Source: Molanna angustata
Lineage: Eukaryota; Arthropoda; Insecta; Trichoptera; Molannidae
Assembly: GCA_963576475.1 (NCBI GenBank)
Contig: OY754972.1
Coordinates: forward strand, 15,986,506 to 16,050,505
Length of the DNA stretch: 64,000 nt
Direction: 5' to 3'
Position numbers and translations under genes: made by a program. A model generated the notes under the pieces. The model did not search any database, was not told the DNA's origin, and worked only from the letters and a program-made list of their open reading frames with translations. This document shows positions 11,040 to 21,664 of the stretch, in pieces; position 1 is the stretch's first letter, and each line of letters begins with the position of its first letter.

Positions 11040-11210
11040 AGTTTTTTTTTTTTTTATTATTGAAACCAAACAAAATATAACAATATACAAACAATGAAAA
11101 TATTAAAAATAAGTACAATTTAAATAAGTTATATGAAACATTTTTTTATAGTATTATTTGGTATACACCACCTCACTAGGCTGAGCCTGTACCGAGGTGG
11201 CAGAATTTTT
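11040..11210 (-). repeat. LINE 3' tail with CCTCACTAGGCT hairpin, copy 1
   Basis: On the minus strand this reads as a 3' UTR: a hairpin (CCACCTCGGTACAGGCTCAG / CCTAGTGAGGTGG, 11168-11200), a spacer, then an A-rich tail (poly-T at 11041-11057 on the plus strand). Similar hairpin-plus-tail modules lie at 30.54-30.66 and 32.46-32.57 kb. The coding part is missing. Confidence 0.5.
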
Positions 11211-11480
11211 TTTTTTGCGTTATATCTGACAGAAAAAATACCACTGTTTGACTGGACTTTCCCCCCCAGATTCCGTTTTTATTTTTTTTTAATTTTGAAG
11301 CAGAATTCCATATCTCGTTTTTCTTGGTGCTGTACCTACATTTTTCAAATTTGAGTCTTAAAATAGGTGTGTCTTAATTTTATTCTCCTACAAAAGTAAT
11401 CAATGAGATGCACAAGGAGCTTTTGTTCGAGGTAGAGGATGCACCAAATTTTAACCCTTCGAATGGCGACTTAAAAGGTT

Positions 11481-11975
11481 CTGGCAAAAAACCAGATGCT
11501 TTTCTGTGCTTTCATAGACCTGGAAATGGCCCATGACAAAGTAAACCGTGAACAGCTTTGGAACGTGCTATCAGTGTATGGAGCGGGAGGCAGGTTGATA
11601 AGTTCAACATCATCTGTCTATGAAGAAAGCCAAGCATGTGTGAGGATTGAAAACTCTCTTACTGGATGGTTTTCCATAAATAAGGGAGTGAAGTAAGAGT
11701 GCGCATTATCACCGTGGCTCTTTAATTTATACATTGACTACTGTGTGAGAGCACTAAAGAATGAGAAGATTGGTTTGAAACTGGAAGGTGTTACTGTCTG
11801 TAATCTAATGTATGCAGATGACAGAGTATTAATGGCAGAAAGTGCGGAAGTCTTCGAATGTTTGGTTAAAATAGTATTCGAAGAATACATGCAAAATGGA
11901 CTGAAAATGAATGCAACGAAATCTAAAGTGATCCTCATAATCTTACTAACTGCATACATTTATAAATACTAGGTG
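11481..11975 (+). pseudogene. RTE-like LINE RT fragment with one in-frame stop
   Basis: One reading frame runs through MLFCAFIDLEMAHDKVNREQ (motif A region), then GVK-stop-ECALSPWLFNLYID (motif B region) and NLMYADDRVLMAES (motif C), ending KMNATKSKV. The two halves are in the same frame (249 bases apart, a multiple of 3). A single TAA at 11697 sits where RTE proteins have the Gln of 'GVRQGC'. It can be read as one C-to-T change in CAA. The family copies element RNA at target sites. The endonuclease and C-terminus are missing here. Confidence 0.82.
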
Positions 11976-12009
11976 CATGTAACACATGAGACCAACTTTT
12001 GATAGCGAT

Positions 12010-12500
12010 AGTATGTATAGTTGAAGAATAAGTACCAAAATAAGGAAAAGATGAAACAGCAGAATGACTCTCGACATCCGCTATATGGTCACATCCTCCC
12101 GCCCTCAAGACTCAAATCTAGAAACAGCTTCCTCAGGAATACAATATCTTTAAACTCAACCAGCGAAAAGAGAAGAGTTGAGCTGTGGAAGGAACGGATG
12201 GAAGGTGAGAGCTTTCGTGAACCAGCAGAGGTACTCCCGGCGGGTCACCTACTGCCTTATACAGTCTGGAAATCCCTAAACAGGCTGAGGACGGGTGTAG
12301 GAAGGTGCAAGGTGAACCTGGATAGATGGGGAATGCTGGAGGCGGACCAGGACACGGCATGTGAGTGTGGAGAGACGCAGAGTATGTCGCACCTGCTGAG
12401 CTGCCCGCTTATGGAGGGAGGGTGCTCTGAAGAGGATTTGTGGCAGGCCAATGAAAATGGAATTATGGCTGCAAATTACTGGAGGGACACAGTGTAGGCG
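12010..12500 (+). pseudogene. LINE C-terminal domain with zinc-knuckle (R1/Jockey-like)
   Basis: Encodes LPAGHLLPYTVWKSLNRLRT, GVGRCKVNLDRWG, CECGETQSMSHLLSCPL (a C-x1-C-x7-H-x4-C knuckle) and a TAG stop after WRDTV. This arrangement follows the RT or RNase H region in R1/Jockey/I-type LINE proteins of insects. The frame is open for about 158 codons, but its beginning (lysine-rich, from 12021) is probably chance. The fragment sits between the two halves of an RTE copy (to 11975, and from 12612), so it may have inserted there. Confidence 0.7.
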
Positions 12501-12611
12501 GATGACCTTGGACACGGAAATGAATGAGTACCAAACTATAAACCCATAAATCCAAATTATTGAATATTTAGAAATTTTTAGTTTTCTATACAACACATGT
12601 ACCTAGATAAG

Positions 12612-12695
12612 TATGTCAAGATAGGACATTATGGAGGTCAGTCCTTTTTTCCTACCCGGAATATGAAAACAACATGATGGTATGTATGTTTGGAG
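12612..12695 (+). repeat. RTE-like LINE extreme 3' end
   Basis: 'tcaagataggacattatgga...tcagtcc...cctac...acatgatggtatgtatg' matches the very end of the RTE copies at 19.48-19.54, 23.84-23.92 and 25.51-25.57 kb ('ctcagttctctctgcctac...gcatgatagtatgtatg'). It could be the missing end of the copy that breaks at 11975. Confidence 0.5.
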
Positions 12696-12978
12696 ATTAA
12701 GTATCAAACTATTAAGTATGCTTACATATTGTGTATAGGCGACTGCCATACAAATTGTATGAAGCAATGTCGTCACTAAATTCATTTTTTATTAAAAAAA
12801 AATTGAGATGTAGGTACTACTACAATGTTTTTCGATATTTTTAAAAACTTTGGAAATATGGGTGGTCAAAAACATAAATTTATCATAAAAGAATATTTTT
12901 CTTAGTAAAAAGTGTTTTGTATTTGTCTATGTTCATACCAATTTTCAGCGTTCTAGCTTTTATGATTTCTGAGATATA
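12696..12978. other. no recognised gene
   Basis: AT-rich; nothing supported. Confidence 0.35.
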
Positions 12979-13167
12979 TTTTTTTTTTTTTTTAATATAA
13001 AAAAATGAATATGTCCTTGTTAAGCACGTACATATACATCTTCCTACGTTCCCTAAACTAAGCATAAATGCTTGTCCTATAGGTGAACGAGATCAGTCGA
13101 GGCAGGATTCGAACTCGCGACCACTGGATTACTAACCCAGCGCGCTAACCGCTCTGCCATCCACCCA
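12979..13167 (-). mobile_element. SINE family C, tRNA-derived, copy 1
   Basis: On the minus strand: GATGGCAGAGCGGTTAGCGC (A-box region), an anticodon-like arm CTGGGTTAGTAATCCAG, B-box GTTCGAATCC and CTCGAC closing. It then runs through 'aagcatttatgcttagtttagg', 'gaacgtaggaagatgtatatg' and 'acaaggacatattcat' to an A-rich tail. The tRNA head is well preserved, with a pairing 5-bp anticodon stem (loop TTAGTAA). It is fused to the same body as the copy at 60.14 kb, so it is a SINE and not a tRNA gene. Confidence 0.8.
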
Positions 13168-13427
13168 TCCAAATGGAAAAATAAATTAAAATTTCAAAAG
13201 TTGATAACCTCTGACAGAAACAAAAATTCTAAATTCTGAGTATAAAAGTTTTGTAAACCTATAACTATTTATATATTCTGAAATTAGGACTCTGTAAATT
13301 GAGTGGATCAAAAGTTGTAAGGGGGGACGGACACAAACACGCACTAAATGTTCTACTCCGAATTCTGAGTAAATCCATAATATATAGAATATATATGCTG
13401 CGAAGTTAGTGTTTTTTTACTTCAATG

Positions 13428-13550
13428 TTGGAAAAACCGTGAAAAATATAGACCGTGCATACAATCTCACGTATCTTGGGTAGATACTTTGTCGATTTAT
13501 TAAGAGAACAAAGTTCTCTCGAACAAATCGACAGTTCGACAATTTCACAC
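13428..13550 (+). repeat. dispersed repeat Y, copy 2
   Basis: Same order of blocks as the copy at 7985-8100: 'ggaaaaaccgtgaaaaatat', 'cacgtatcttgg', 'gtcgatttattaagagaaca' and 'gaacaaatcgacagttcgac'. Confidence 0.65.
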
Positions 13551-13924
13551 ATCATTCACACAATATCTCACCATAATATGTAACTATTCTTAACTTATCT
13601 TAATATACTACAAACACTCCAGTGACAACCTGTAATTAGCTTTAATATTTACTCAAATCATCTGTATTTTGTCCTCTAAATAAATAAATAAAGTGATGGT
13701 ATTTAAGAAGAGCAAAAACGAACGACGATAATGTATGATTGAAAGAAATATCGTGAGTAAGATGAAAATAAATTAATTTATTTATTATTTATTATATATA
13801 TATATATATATATACGCCCTTAATAGGGCATTTACAAAAAAATACAGGATAAATAGAACAATGTAGGCATAACAAAAAACAACAATAAGTGTAAATACAT
13901 CGATTATATAGGTACATAATAAAA
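13551..13924. other. unrecognised; short (TA)n at 13793-13813
   Basis: AT-rich spacer with one ~20-bp (TA)n tract. Confidence 0.4.
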
Positions 13925-14452
13925 CGAGTGGGTTATGGCCAACGCTAAACTCCTCACTAACAAGTCACTATAGAGTATTCAAAGTTTCTATAGAAAGTTT
14001 TCGGCAATTTTATGAAATGAGTGAGTTTAATTCTTTTATTATTTAAATATATTATTATGAAAAATTGATATTTATTAATGACATTTTATGTAAGTGATGT
14101 GCCCTTTTAGCAATTTGAAAATAAAAATAACAAATTTCGAGTTTCCTGAGCATGGGAGTCACTTTGAAATATTTGACAGTTAAAAAAAATGAGGTCTATA
14201 CGAGTTTTTGATATACAAATTTGCAAAATTTGAAAATAATCGAATGAGCACTTTAGTCTATAATCGATAATCTAGAATAAACACGCCGTACGTAGCATAT
14301 TATAGTACACAGCACACACACACACACAGATACATTGTGATAAAACTTTCAGAATGCAATCCCAGCATGATATTAGTTGATAATCTGCAATAAAAAATTA
14401 CCTTAAAAATTACGAATTCATAAATCCCTTTGGGGTAGTGAGGAGTAAAAAC
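13925..14452. mobile_element. MITE-like repeat M1, copy 1
   Basis: About 530 bp. The left end is 'gagtgggttatggccaacgc' then TAAACTCCTCACTAAC; the right end GTAGTGAGGAGTA is its inverted partner. Shared internal landmarks are 'tttatgaaatgagt', 'agtttcctgagc', 'ggagtcactttgaaatattt', a CACACA run, 'gatacattgtgat' and 'tagttgataatctgcaa'. Further copies lie at 24.18, 56.04 and 61.37 kb, and a left-end fragment at 39.17 kb. There is no transposase. The short TIR suggests a non-autonomous DNA element of unknown superfamily. Confidence 0.7.
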
Positions 14453-14660
14453 AATGTTAAGTTCAACCCCTTCTTCATAAGGATTCATATTTTTTTCGTT
14501 GAACTCTCCAATAATATCTAAAAATTTAAGTCCTGGCAGCACCGTCCACCGTGGTTGACATTTGTCATTTGACAGATATTATACGCGTTCGTTCTGTCAT
14601 TTGATAAAACATTTAAATAATTAATCAGCATAATATTATATTATAACTTTTTGTTTTATG

Positions 14661-14879
14661 TAGCTTCACGGGCAACTAACAGGTACAATGTCAAATAATT
14701 ATTTAACATGCACCAATAACAAGCTGCCACATTCTGGAGACTTACGATCTGCTTATGGTATTAATCGTCTCACAGAGCCAGACTTAAAACACAATTAAAA
14801 AATTGTCTCCACCGGGAATCGAATCTGGGACCCTTGGATCAGTAGTCAGATACCTAACCAACTGAGCCACGAAGGCCGA
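14661..14879 (-). mobile_element. SINE family A, copy 4
   Basis: Full-length reverse copy. On the minus strand: TCGGCCTTCGTGGCTCAGTT, B-box GATTCGATTCC, body, and 3' end 'tagttgcccgtgaagctac'. It has both RNA polymerase III promoter boxes. Confidence 0.87.
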
Positions 14880-15341
14880 AGATAGAAATGATGCGACTAT
14901 TTTAATTTTATGTTTCCCCCAGAGACAATCCAACTAGCAAACAAGTCGTATAAATAAGAGTTATACCTATGACTTTTAGTCGTATAGGAGTTTTATAGTG
15001 GTTATTAACTAACTCTGTTAGTCGTATAGACGTTGTACATCTGACGGTTAAGTCGTCTAACTAAATAGTCTAATTGCAACGTCCCATAAACGTTTTTGCA
15101 ACGTAATTATACAAGGATCACATAATGGTCTTAATCGAAATGTTAACTTAACAAAGCTGTAAGTCGTAAAAACATTTCAGTTGTATAAAGATTTTTAAAA
15201 AGACAATATCGTCATAAAAAGGGTATTATTATAACATCTAAACAACTTATTGGCCTATAAACGTTTTAGAAAAAACTTTAATAGACGATTGTATAGTGGT
15301 ATTATGGATGACTTCAATAGGACATAAAATTATAAGTGTGA
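14880..15341. other. unrecognised spacer with recurring GTCGTATA-like motif
   Basis: The words AGTCGTATA, AGTCGTCTA and AGTCGTAAA recur at least five times between 14945 and 15175 at irregular spacing. No coding potential. Related 'ttttataaaac' words occur just after the LINE at 17.2 kb, so this may be the target sequence of that LINE. Confidence 0.35.
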
Positions 15342-16931
15342 CGTTTATATACCTATTATTCAACAGTTGGTTTTATAAATACAGTAACACATACCAGCGG
15401 TCATAGTACAACTGATCAATCAAAATTTCCAATAAACATTGACAAAAACGTAACATTAATTTATCTTAGTAAAACAGACCCCAGGAAAGGCGCAGGTATT
15501 GATGGAATACCTGGAATATTTATTAACAAATGCGCCAACATGCTGGTGACACCGGTTTTCGATTTGTTTAACAAATCACTCAAACAAGGTATTTTCCCCG
15601 CGAGATGGAAAACAGCATTAATATCTCCGATTTACAAATCTGGTGACAAACATAATGTAGAAAATTATAGGCCCGTATCAAAGTTACCAATTTTGAGCAA
15701 AATATTAGAAAAGATCGTCTATGACCAACTCTATCCCTGCATTTCTTCATTGATCACACAAAAGCAACACGGTTTTATGAAAAAGCGCTCAGTGATATCT
15801 AACCTCGCTGTTTTCACTCATTATCTCAATGATAATATGGATAAAGGACATCAAATTGATACAATTTACACTGATTATTCAAAAGCGTTTGATCGTGTTA
15901 ACCATGATGTACTAATAACAAAACTTTTACAAATTGGCATACATGGAGATCTTCATAGATGGATTCAATCTTATATTTCTAATCGCACTCAACTTACGGT
16001 GGTAAAGGGTTATGCATCTGAAAATATAACACATATATGTTCTGGAGTTCCTCAAGGATCCCACTTGGGACCACTACTGTTTAATGTATATGTCAACGAC
16101 ATTGGAAATTGTTTTAAATACTCTAATTATTCACTCTTTGCAGACGACATGAAAATTTACAATTGTGTGAAAACTATATCTGACTGTGCAAAACTTCAAG
16201 AAGATTTGGATCGACTTGCAGCTTATTGTAGATTAAATTTATTAAAACTGAACACCTCTAAATGTTTCTCAATTTCTTACACTAGAAAAATTAATAAACA
16301 CACTTTCGATTACACATTAAATGATGAACACATAGTAAAGAAATCTTTGTGTCGGGATTTGGGATTATTCTTGGACAGCAAATTAAATTACAGACAACAT
16401 ATAGATAAAATTACAACAGCAGGTTATAAAAAATTAGGTTTTATTTTTAGGATAAGTAAAGATTTCAAAAATCCACAAACATTTAAAATATTATTTAATT
16501 CACTAGTCAGAAGTACACTGGAGTTTGGCTCTGTTATTTGGAACCCGCAATATCGAGTGCACATTAATAATATAGAAAAAATACAGCGTAAATATTTGAA
16601 GAGATTGGCATATCGAAGTATTGTTGCACCTATTCCACCGTCACTAGAATCAAGACGCAAATGCCAAGATATACAATTTCTGTACAACATATTGAACAAT
16701 ATTATTGACTGCCCGGAACTTTTGTCGAGTATTGACTTTAACGTACCATTGAGACGCTCCAGACACACAACTCTCTTCCGACCTAAATTATACAAAACTA
16801 ATGCCGCGAAAAACTCAACTATAAACAGAATTATAAACACATACATAAAATATGAGAAGTCCCTTGACATAGACCTATTCAGTGATACAAAACATAAACT
16901 CGCTCAAAAATTAAAAACAGGAATTTCATAA
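15342..16931 (+). CDS. LINE reverse transcriptase, 5'-truncated (Jockey/CR1-group)
   Basis: Open from just after a TGA at 15339 to TAA at 16931, about 529 codons. RT landmarks in order: KTDPRKGAGIDGIPGIF (15471 on), SGDKHNVENYRPVSKLPILS, KQHGFMKKRSVISNL, motif A IYTDYSKAFDRVNHDVL, motif B CSGVPQGSHLGPLLF, motif C LFADDMKIY with both catalytic Asp residues, and thumb CRDLGLFLDSKLNY. The C-terminus ends in KHKLAQKLKTGIS. No stop interrupts it, and it reaches further 5' than the 5.25-kb relative. It lacks the endonuclease and ORF1, so it is non-autonomous. The first 35 or so codons are not clearly element-derived. Upstream homology starts at about 15450. Confidence 0.9.
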   Translation, partial: RLYTYYSTVGFINTVTHTSGHSTTDQSKFPINIDKNVTLIYLSKTDPRKGAGIDGIPGIFINKCANMLVTPVFDLFNKSLKQGIFPARWKTALISPIYKSGDKHNVENYRPVSKLPILSKILEKIVYDQLYPCISSLITQKQHGFMKKRSVISNLAVFTHYLNDNMDKGHQIDTIYTDYSKAFDRVNHDVLITKLLQIGIHGDLHRWIQSYISNRTQLTVVKGYASENITHICSGVPQGSHLGPLLFNVYVNDIGNCFKYSNYSLFADDMKIYNCVKTISDCAKLQEDLDRLAAYCRLNLLKLNTSKCFSISYTRKINKHTFDYTLNDEHIVKKSLCRDLGLFLDSKLNYRQHIDKITTAGYKKLGFIFRISKDFKNPQTFKILFNSLVRSTLEFGSVIWNPQYRVHINNIEKIQRKYLKRLAYRSIVAPIPPSLESRRKCQDIQFLYNILNNIIDCPELLSSIDFNVPLRRSRHTTLFRPKLYKTNAAKNSTINRIINTYIKYEKSLDIDLFSDTKHKLAQKLKTGIS

Positions 16932-17215
16932 GATTATCACTAACGCACAGCACGCATGCACATACACATATATGTACACTTACACATACACACACATACA
17001 CACACACACACCTTCACACATATACACCCTCACACACACATATGATTTTGTATCTTGTATATATGACTGTATTTTGTAATAAATCATGATAGTATTGTAA
17101 GCTAATAATTGATGTACGGAGATGATAATTGTTATATTTGATATTTTTATACATATATACTATTCTTTGTACATTGTTAGCTTCAATTTGAAAAAATAAA
17201 AAAAATAAAAAATGA
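15450..17215 (+). mobile_element. Jockey/CR1-group LINE insertion with CA-rich 3' UTR
   Basis: Holds the RT frame, a ~280-bp 3' UTR and an (A)nT tail (17193-17215). The UTR begins with a (CA)n-rich microsatellite (16950-17043), which is unusual right after a stop codon. The tail and the uninterrupted frame fit a fairly recent insertion. Confidence 0.8.
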
Positions 17216-17569
17216 AAAACAAAAACTTTTATAAAACATAATATGTAGTTGTCGATGAACCTGTTATATTCCTTTTATATGACAATATGTTTTATAGATG
17301 TTAAGTACAGACTTTTATAAAACAAAATTAAACATTTTGTTTTACATTTGGGAGAAATTAAGAGAACATAAAACGCTGAATCTAATAATTGAATATAATA
17401 TGATTTATTAAAACATCCTAATACATGATGAAGTTACATGTTAGTTAAGATAAATATCACGTGCGTTAAAAAAGTTTTATACGTGAATTAAATCAACGGA
17501 AACCTAATGTTTATTGATATTTTTCTGCATTTTGAACAAACTTGACTTGAAAAAACTATGAGTCTTTTT
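17216..17569. other. no recognised gene
   Basis: AT-rich; repeated 'ttttataaaac' words only. Confidence 0.35.
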
Positions 17570-17945
17570 TCCCTTTGTTTACTATTCAAGTAAGCTTTTA
17601 TCTTGGCCTTCTGGCCCTTAATCCATTGTTGACTAGGCGTCGTCGAATCGTCCTATCGCTTACAATTATACCACTCTCAGCAAGGATGTGTTGGATATCA
17701 CTCGAAGTGGATCTACGGTCTTGAAGAGCTAATTTCGTTATCCTTCTGTCGTCTATCAATAACGTCTTCTGGTTTCTGCCAGATTTTACAGCATTGTGTA
17801 AACTTTTGGAGACTTTGAACCTCTCGCAGACCTTTGAAATCCAGACTTGGACGCTCTGTGTCCCAACTTTTCAGCAATTTGTTTATATGTATATCCCTCT
17901 TCTCGCAGGGTAACTGCTCTACTACATTTTGTAGGTGACCAGTAG
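17570..17945 (-). pseudogene. Tc1/mariner-like transposase, N-terminal part, broken
   Basis: On the minus strand it begins KCSRAVTLREEGYTYKQIAE, the first helix-turn-helix of a Tc1-type transposase, which binds the element ends. After frame breaks it continues with RSTSSDIQHILAESGI and VSDRTIRRRLVNNGLRARRPR, the second DNA-binding helix-turn-helix. The DDE/DD34D catalytic domain is missing: downstream sequence (from about 17580 leftwards) does not resemble it. At least two frameshifts separate the parts. Function is lost; the role is known only from the family. Confidence 0.8.
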
Positions 17946-18421
17946 CCTCCAAGCATGTTTCAGAAGAAGTTTCAGAATAAAATAATCTCAGAACTTGAAA
18001 AAACACTCCAACCACTTACAAATGACACAGTACAGGACGAACGACAGACTAATAGCTCTTGCTTAGATAGGATTTCAAATATCCTCAATAATTACTTTCT
18101 AATGATCACAGACATCAAAAAAACAAATTTCCAGAAAAAAATGTGAGTAATAATGATGATTCATATCATCAAATAGTAAGGTATATGTTCCTTACAACTC
18201 ATTATGAGACAAATTAGAAAGGATTAACTAATTTTGTAAAAAAAAGTTAAAATAATTAAGAAAATATTTATTGTTTCTTGCGAAATAAACAAAAGAAAAT
18301 ATTTGTCATTAAAAACACTAAGATTGCAATAAAATTTCAATGGAAAAGTAAAATGAATCACCTAGTAAGTTGAAAAATGTAGTCAAAATAAAAAGTTTCC
18401 ATTCTTTTGGCCACTACTGAA
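17570..18421 (-). mobile_element. decayed Tc1-like element with one terminal repeat
   Basis: The right boundary carries a Tc1-type terminal sequence on the minus strand: CAGTAGTGGCCAAAAGAATG then GAAACTTTTTATTTTGACTA, at 18381-18419. The 5' UTR (17950-18380) separates it from the transposase start. The left terminal repeat was not found, so the element appears truncated within the gene. Confidence 0.7.
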
Positions 18422-18469
18422 TATCACGTGTTTGTGTCACCGACACAGTAACAACATAGTTCTCTATAA

Positions 18470-19545
18470 ATAATGGGGTGCATGCTATCTCCATGGCTCT
18501 TCAATCTATACGTTGAATGTTGCATCAGAACTTTTATGGAGGATAGCAAGGGTCTGAAATTTATTTATTTATATTCACATACACGGCCTCTTAGCCATTA
18601 TAAAAATATGGTAAAAATAAAACTCGTATTAAACAACACAACAATTAAAAAGAAAAACAACACAATAATTCATTAAAATACAAAATCTATCACACAAATC
18701 GAAATATTCATAATATGTCCCATTCCGATTCGTCTAAATTTATCTGTCTGAATTTTAGTAGGTATATGAGAAATGTCAAAACGTTGACAATTCAGTAAGT
18801 ATAGTATATGAAGGATGTAAAGAGAACGTACTGAGAATGGATGCCAGCAAATCGAAGTTCAAATGGTGTTTCAAAAGAGTGATAGCAGAACAGCGTACCA
18901 AATAAAATTAGAGAACAAATGGCTCAAGCAAGTAGACGAATATGTCTATTTGGGAAGCAACGGAACACCGGAATGGACGGATTGATAAAGAGATCGAAAG
19001 AAGAGTTATGGCAAGAAACAGATAGAATGGAGCACTTAGACCAGTTATGAATGACCGCAACATATCAAAGGATGCTAAAGATGCCATTGATAACGCTATC
19101 TTAAAAGTGCCAACCTTGATGTATGCAAGTGAAACCTGGACATGGCAGAAGTCACATGAAAGCAGAATAAATGCAGTTTAAATGAGATCACTAAGATGAA
19201 TCTGTAATAGAATTTAAGATGAAGATAGATGTCATTAATAGAATGAAAATGATGAATTCATTTCATTCATTAATTGGCCACATGGGGAGAATGAATGAGG
19301 AATGCCTGACGAAAAAAATATACAATGCGCATAGGAATGAAATGAGAAGTCGGAGACGCCCAAGAAAGGGATGGCATGACCATGTGAATGGTATTTTGAA
19401 AGACGAAAAGGTTAGAAGCGTGAAGAACAGATAAACATGTATAAGAAGATGTATGAATGTTGACGAGGCGATGATTGTGTGTCAAGATATATGGCATTCA
19501 GTTTTCTCTGTCTACCATGTGAGGATCATGGCATTATGGTATGTA
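18470..19545 (+). pseudogene. RTE-like LINE RT/C-terminal copy, interrupted
   Basis: Part 1 (18470-18560) has motif B as GCMLSPWLFNLYVECCIRTF. Part 2 (from about 18800) continues YEGCKENVLRMDASKS, then YVYLGS, MYASETWTW, and the tail LIGHMGRMNEECLTKKIYNA and RSRRRPRKGWHDHVNGILKD, ending near 'gcattatggtatgtataag'. The motif C (YADD) region is missing. It is replaced by 18560-18800, which holds a reversed LINE-type tail (TTTATTTATTTATATTCACA) and the left part of MITE M2. Several frameshifts are present. Confidence 0.75.
18714..18795. mobile_element. MITE M2, left-end fragment
   Basis: 'tatgtcccattccgattcgt' then 'ctaaatttatctgtctgaat' and 'gagaaatgtcaaaa' match the left end of M2 copies at 43.36 and 50.10 kb. 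The right half is absent. Confidence 0.6.
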
Positions 19546-19744
19546 TAAGAATCACATACATTAGGTATGAGAAATTTTATAAATATAATAATTAAATTAG
19601 ACAAATGATTTACTACAAACAAGACAAATATTGAAAATAATATTTCTATATTGCCCTCATTCAGTATAACAAAAGCTGTTTTTCATTCAAATTTTGCTTA
19701 TGAGTAAAAGCATTTCTTTATAAACATTATTCTATTTCTATTTT

Positions 19745-20360
<616 letters not shown>

Positions 20361-20560
20361 NNNNNNNNNNNNNNNNNNNNNNNNNNNNNNNNNNNNNNNN
20401 NNNNNNNNNNNNNNNNNNNNNNNNNNNNNNNNNNNNNNNNNNNNNNNNNNNNNNNNNNNNNNNNNNNNNNNNNNNNNNNNNNNNNNNNNNNNNNNNNNNN
20501 NNNNNNNNNNNNNNNNNNNNNNNNNNNNNNNNNNNNNNNNNNNNNNNNNNNNNNNNNNNN
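20361..20560. other. assembly gap (200 N)
   Basis: Exactly 200 unspecified bases. The gap begins inside the inverted repeat copy 1 and ends inside the gypsy pol frame. The 5' part of the gypsy element and the end of the repeat lie in it. The true length is unknown. Confidence 0.99.
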
Positions 20561-20564
20561 AGGT

Positions 20565-21540
20565 TTTAGATTGAAATTTCCAAGTGCAACTTTGCACAAA
20601 ATTCGGTGAAGTATTTAGGCCATATAATCAAGAATAACACAATAAGTCCATTAAAAGATAATTTAATTGCTATAAAAAAATTTCCTCTTCCGAGAACACA
20701 AAAAAATGTGCGCCAATTTTTAGGAAAAATAAATTTTTATGCTAAATATGTGCCAAAAATATCAATTATTTTAGAACCTTTACATAATTTGTTGAGAAAA
20801 GGACAAAAATTTATTTGGTCAGAAAAATGTCAAGAATCATTTGAAACAATTAAAACATTACTTTGTTCAACACCTATTTTAACAATATATAATCCAGATT
20901 TGCCAATAAATATTTACACAGATGCGAGTATACAGGGCATAGGAGCTGTCTTGAAACAACCACAAAAAAATGGAGAAGAAAAACCATGTGCATACTTTTC
21001 GAGAAAATTAAATGAAACTCAAAAAAAGAAAAAGGCATATATTTGGAATGCTTAGCAATAAAGGAGACAGTAAAATACTGGCAACATTGGCTCATAGGAA
21101 AAAAATTCACGGTATACTCAGACCATAAACCACTAGAAAGAATGAATATAAAAGCCAGAACAGATGAAGAACTAGGAGAATTAACTTATTATCTATCTCA
21201 ATTTAACTTTGAAGTAATATACGCTCCAGGAAAATACAATTTAAAAGCAGACTGTTTAAGCAGAAATCCGGTGTTAGAACCACATGAAAATCAGGAAGAA
21301 AATTTAAGAATCGTAAACTTAATAAAACTAGGGGATATACAAAATGATCAGAAAAATAATGAAGATTTGAAAAATAATAAAAATAAATTAAAATTGAAAG
21401 ATGAAATATACTACAAAAAAATTGGACCATATAAAATTTTAGAAAAAATTTCAAACTCAATATACAGAATAGATACAGGTTACAAGAAATCAGAATCAAA
21501 CCTTTTTCATATCACAAAACTTGTTCCAATTATTGATTAA
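20565..21540 (+). pseudogene. Ty3/gypsy pol remnant: RT end, RNase H, integrase tail
   Basis: The frame resumes after the gap in the RT connection region (KCNFAQNSVKYLGH, VRQFLGKINFYAKYVPKI). RNase H follows with YTDASIQGIGAVL (catalytic Asp). A one-base shift near 21030 moves the frame to YLECLAIKETVKYWQHWL, YSDHKPLERMN and APGKYNLKADCLSRNP. After LKDEIYYKK, where an integrase zinc finger would begin, the sequence jumps in frame to GPYKILEKISNSIYRI, the GPY/F C-terminal module, and stops at 21540. The HHCC zinc finger and DDE core are therefore deleted. The family normally copies genomic RNA and inserts cDNA; this copy cannot. Confidence 0.85.
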
Positions 21541-21652
21541 ATATATAGAAAAAAAAAATTGTATTAGCCGATGAAAAATTGTACTACATTAAGTATTGTT
21601 TTGTATAAAAATTATATTAATTTAGTAGTATTGTTTTATATAATTTTTTTTT

Positions 21653-21664
21653 GGGGGGGGAAGA
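21653..21664 (+). other. polypurine tract of the gypsy element
   Basis: GGGGGGGGAAGA lies directly before the TGT start of the 3' LTR, as expected for the plus-strand primer of an LTR retrotransposon. Confidence 0.75.

Noticed and set aside
16424..16870. 148-codon minus-strand frame inside the second LINE
   Set aside because: Antisense shadow of the RT frame; no independent motif.
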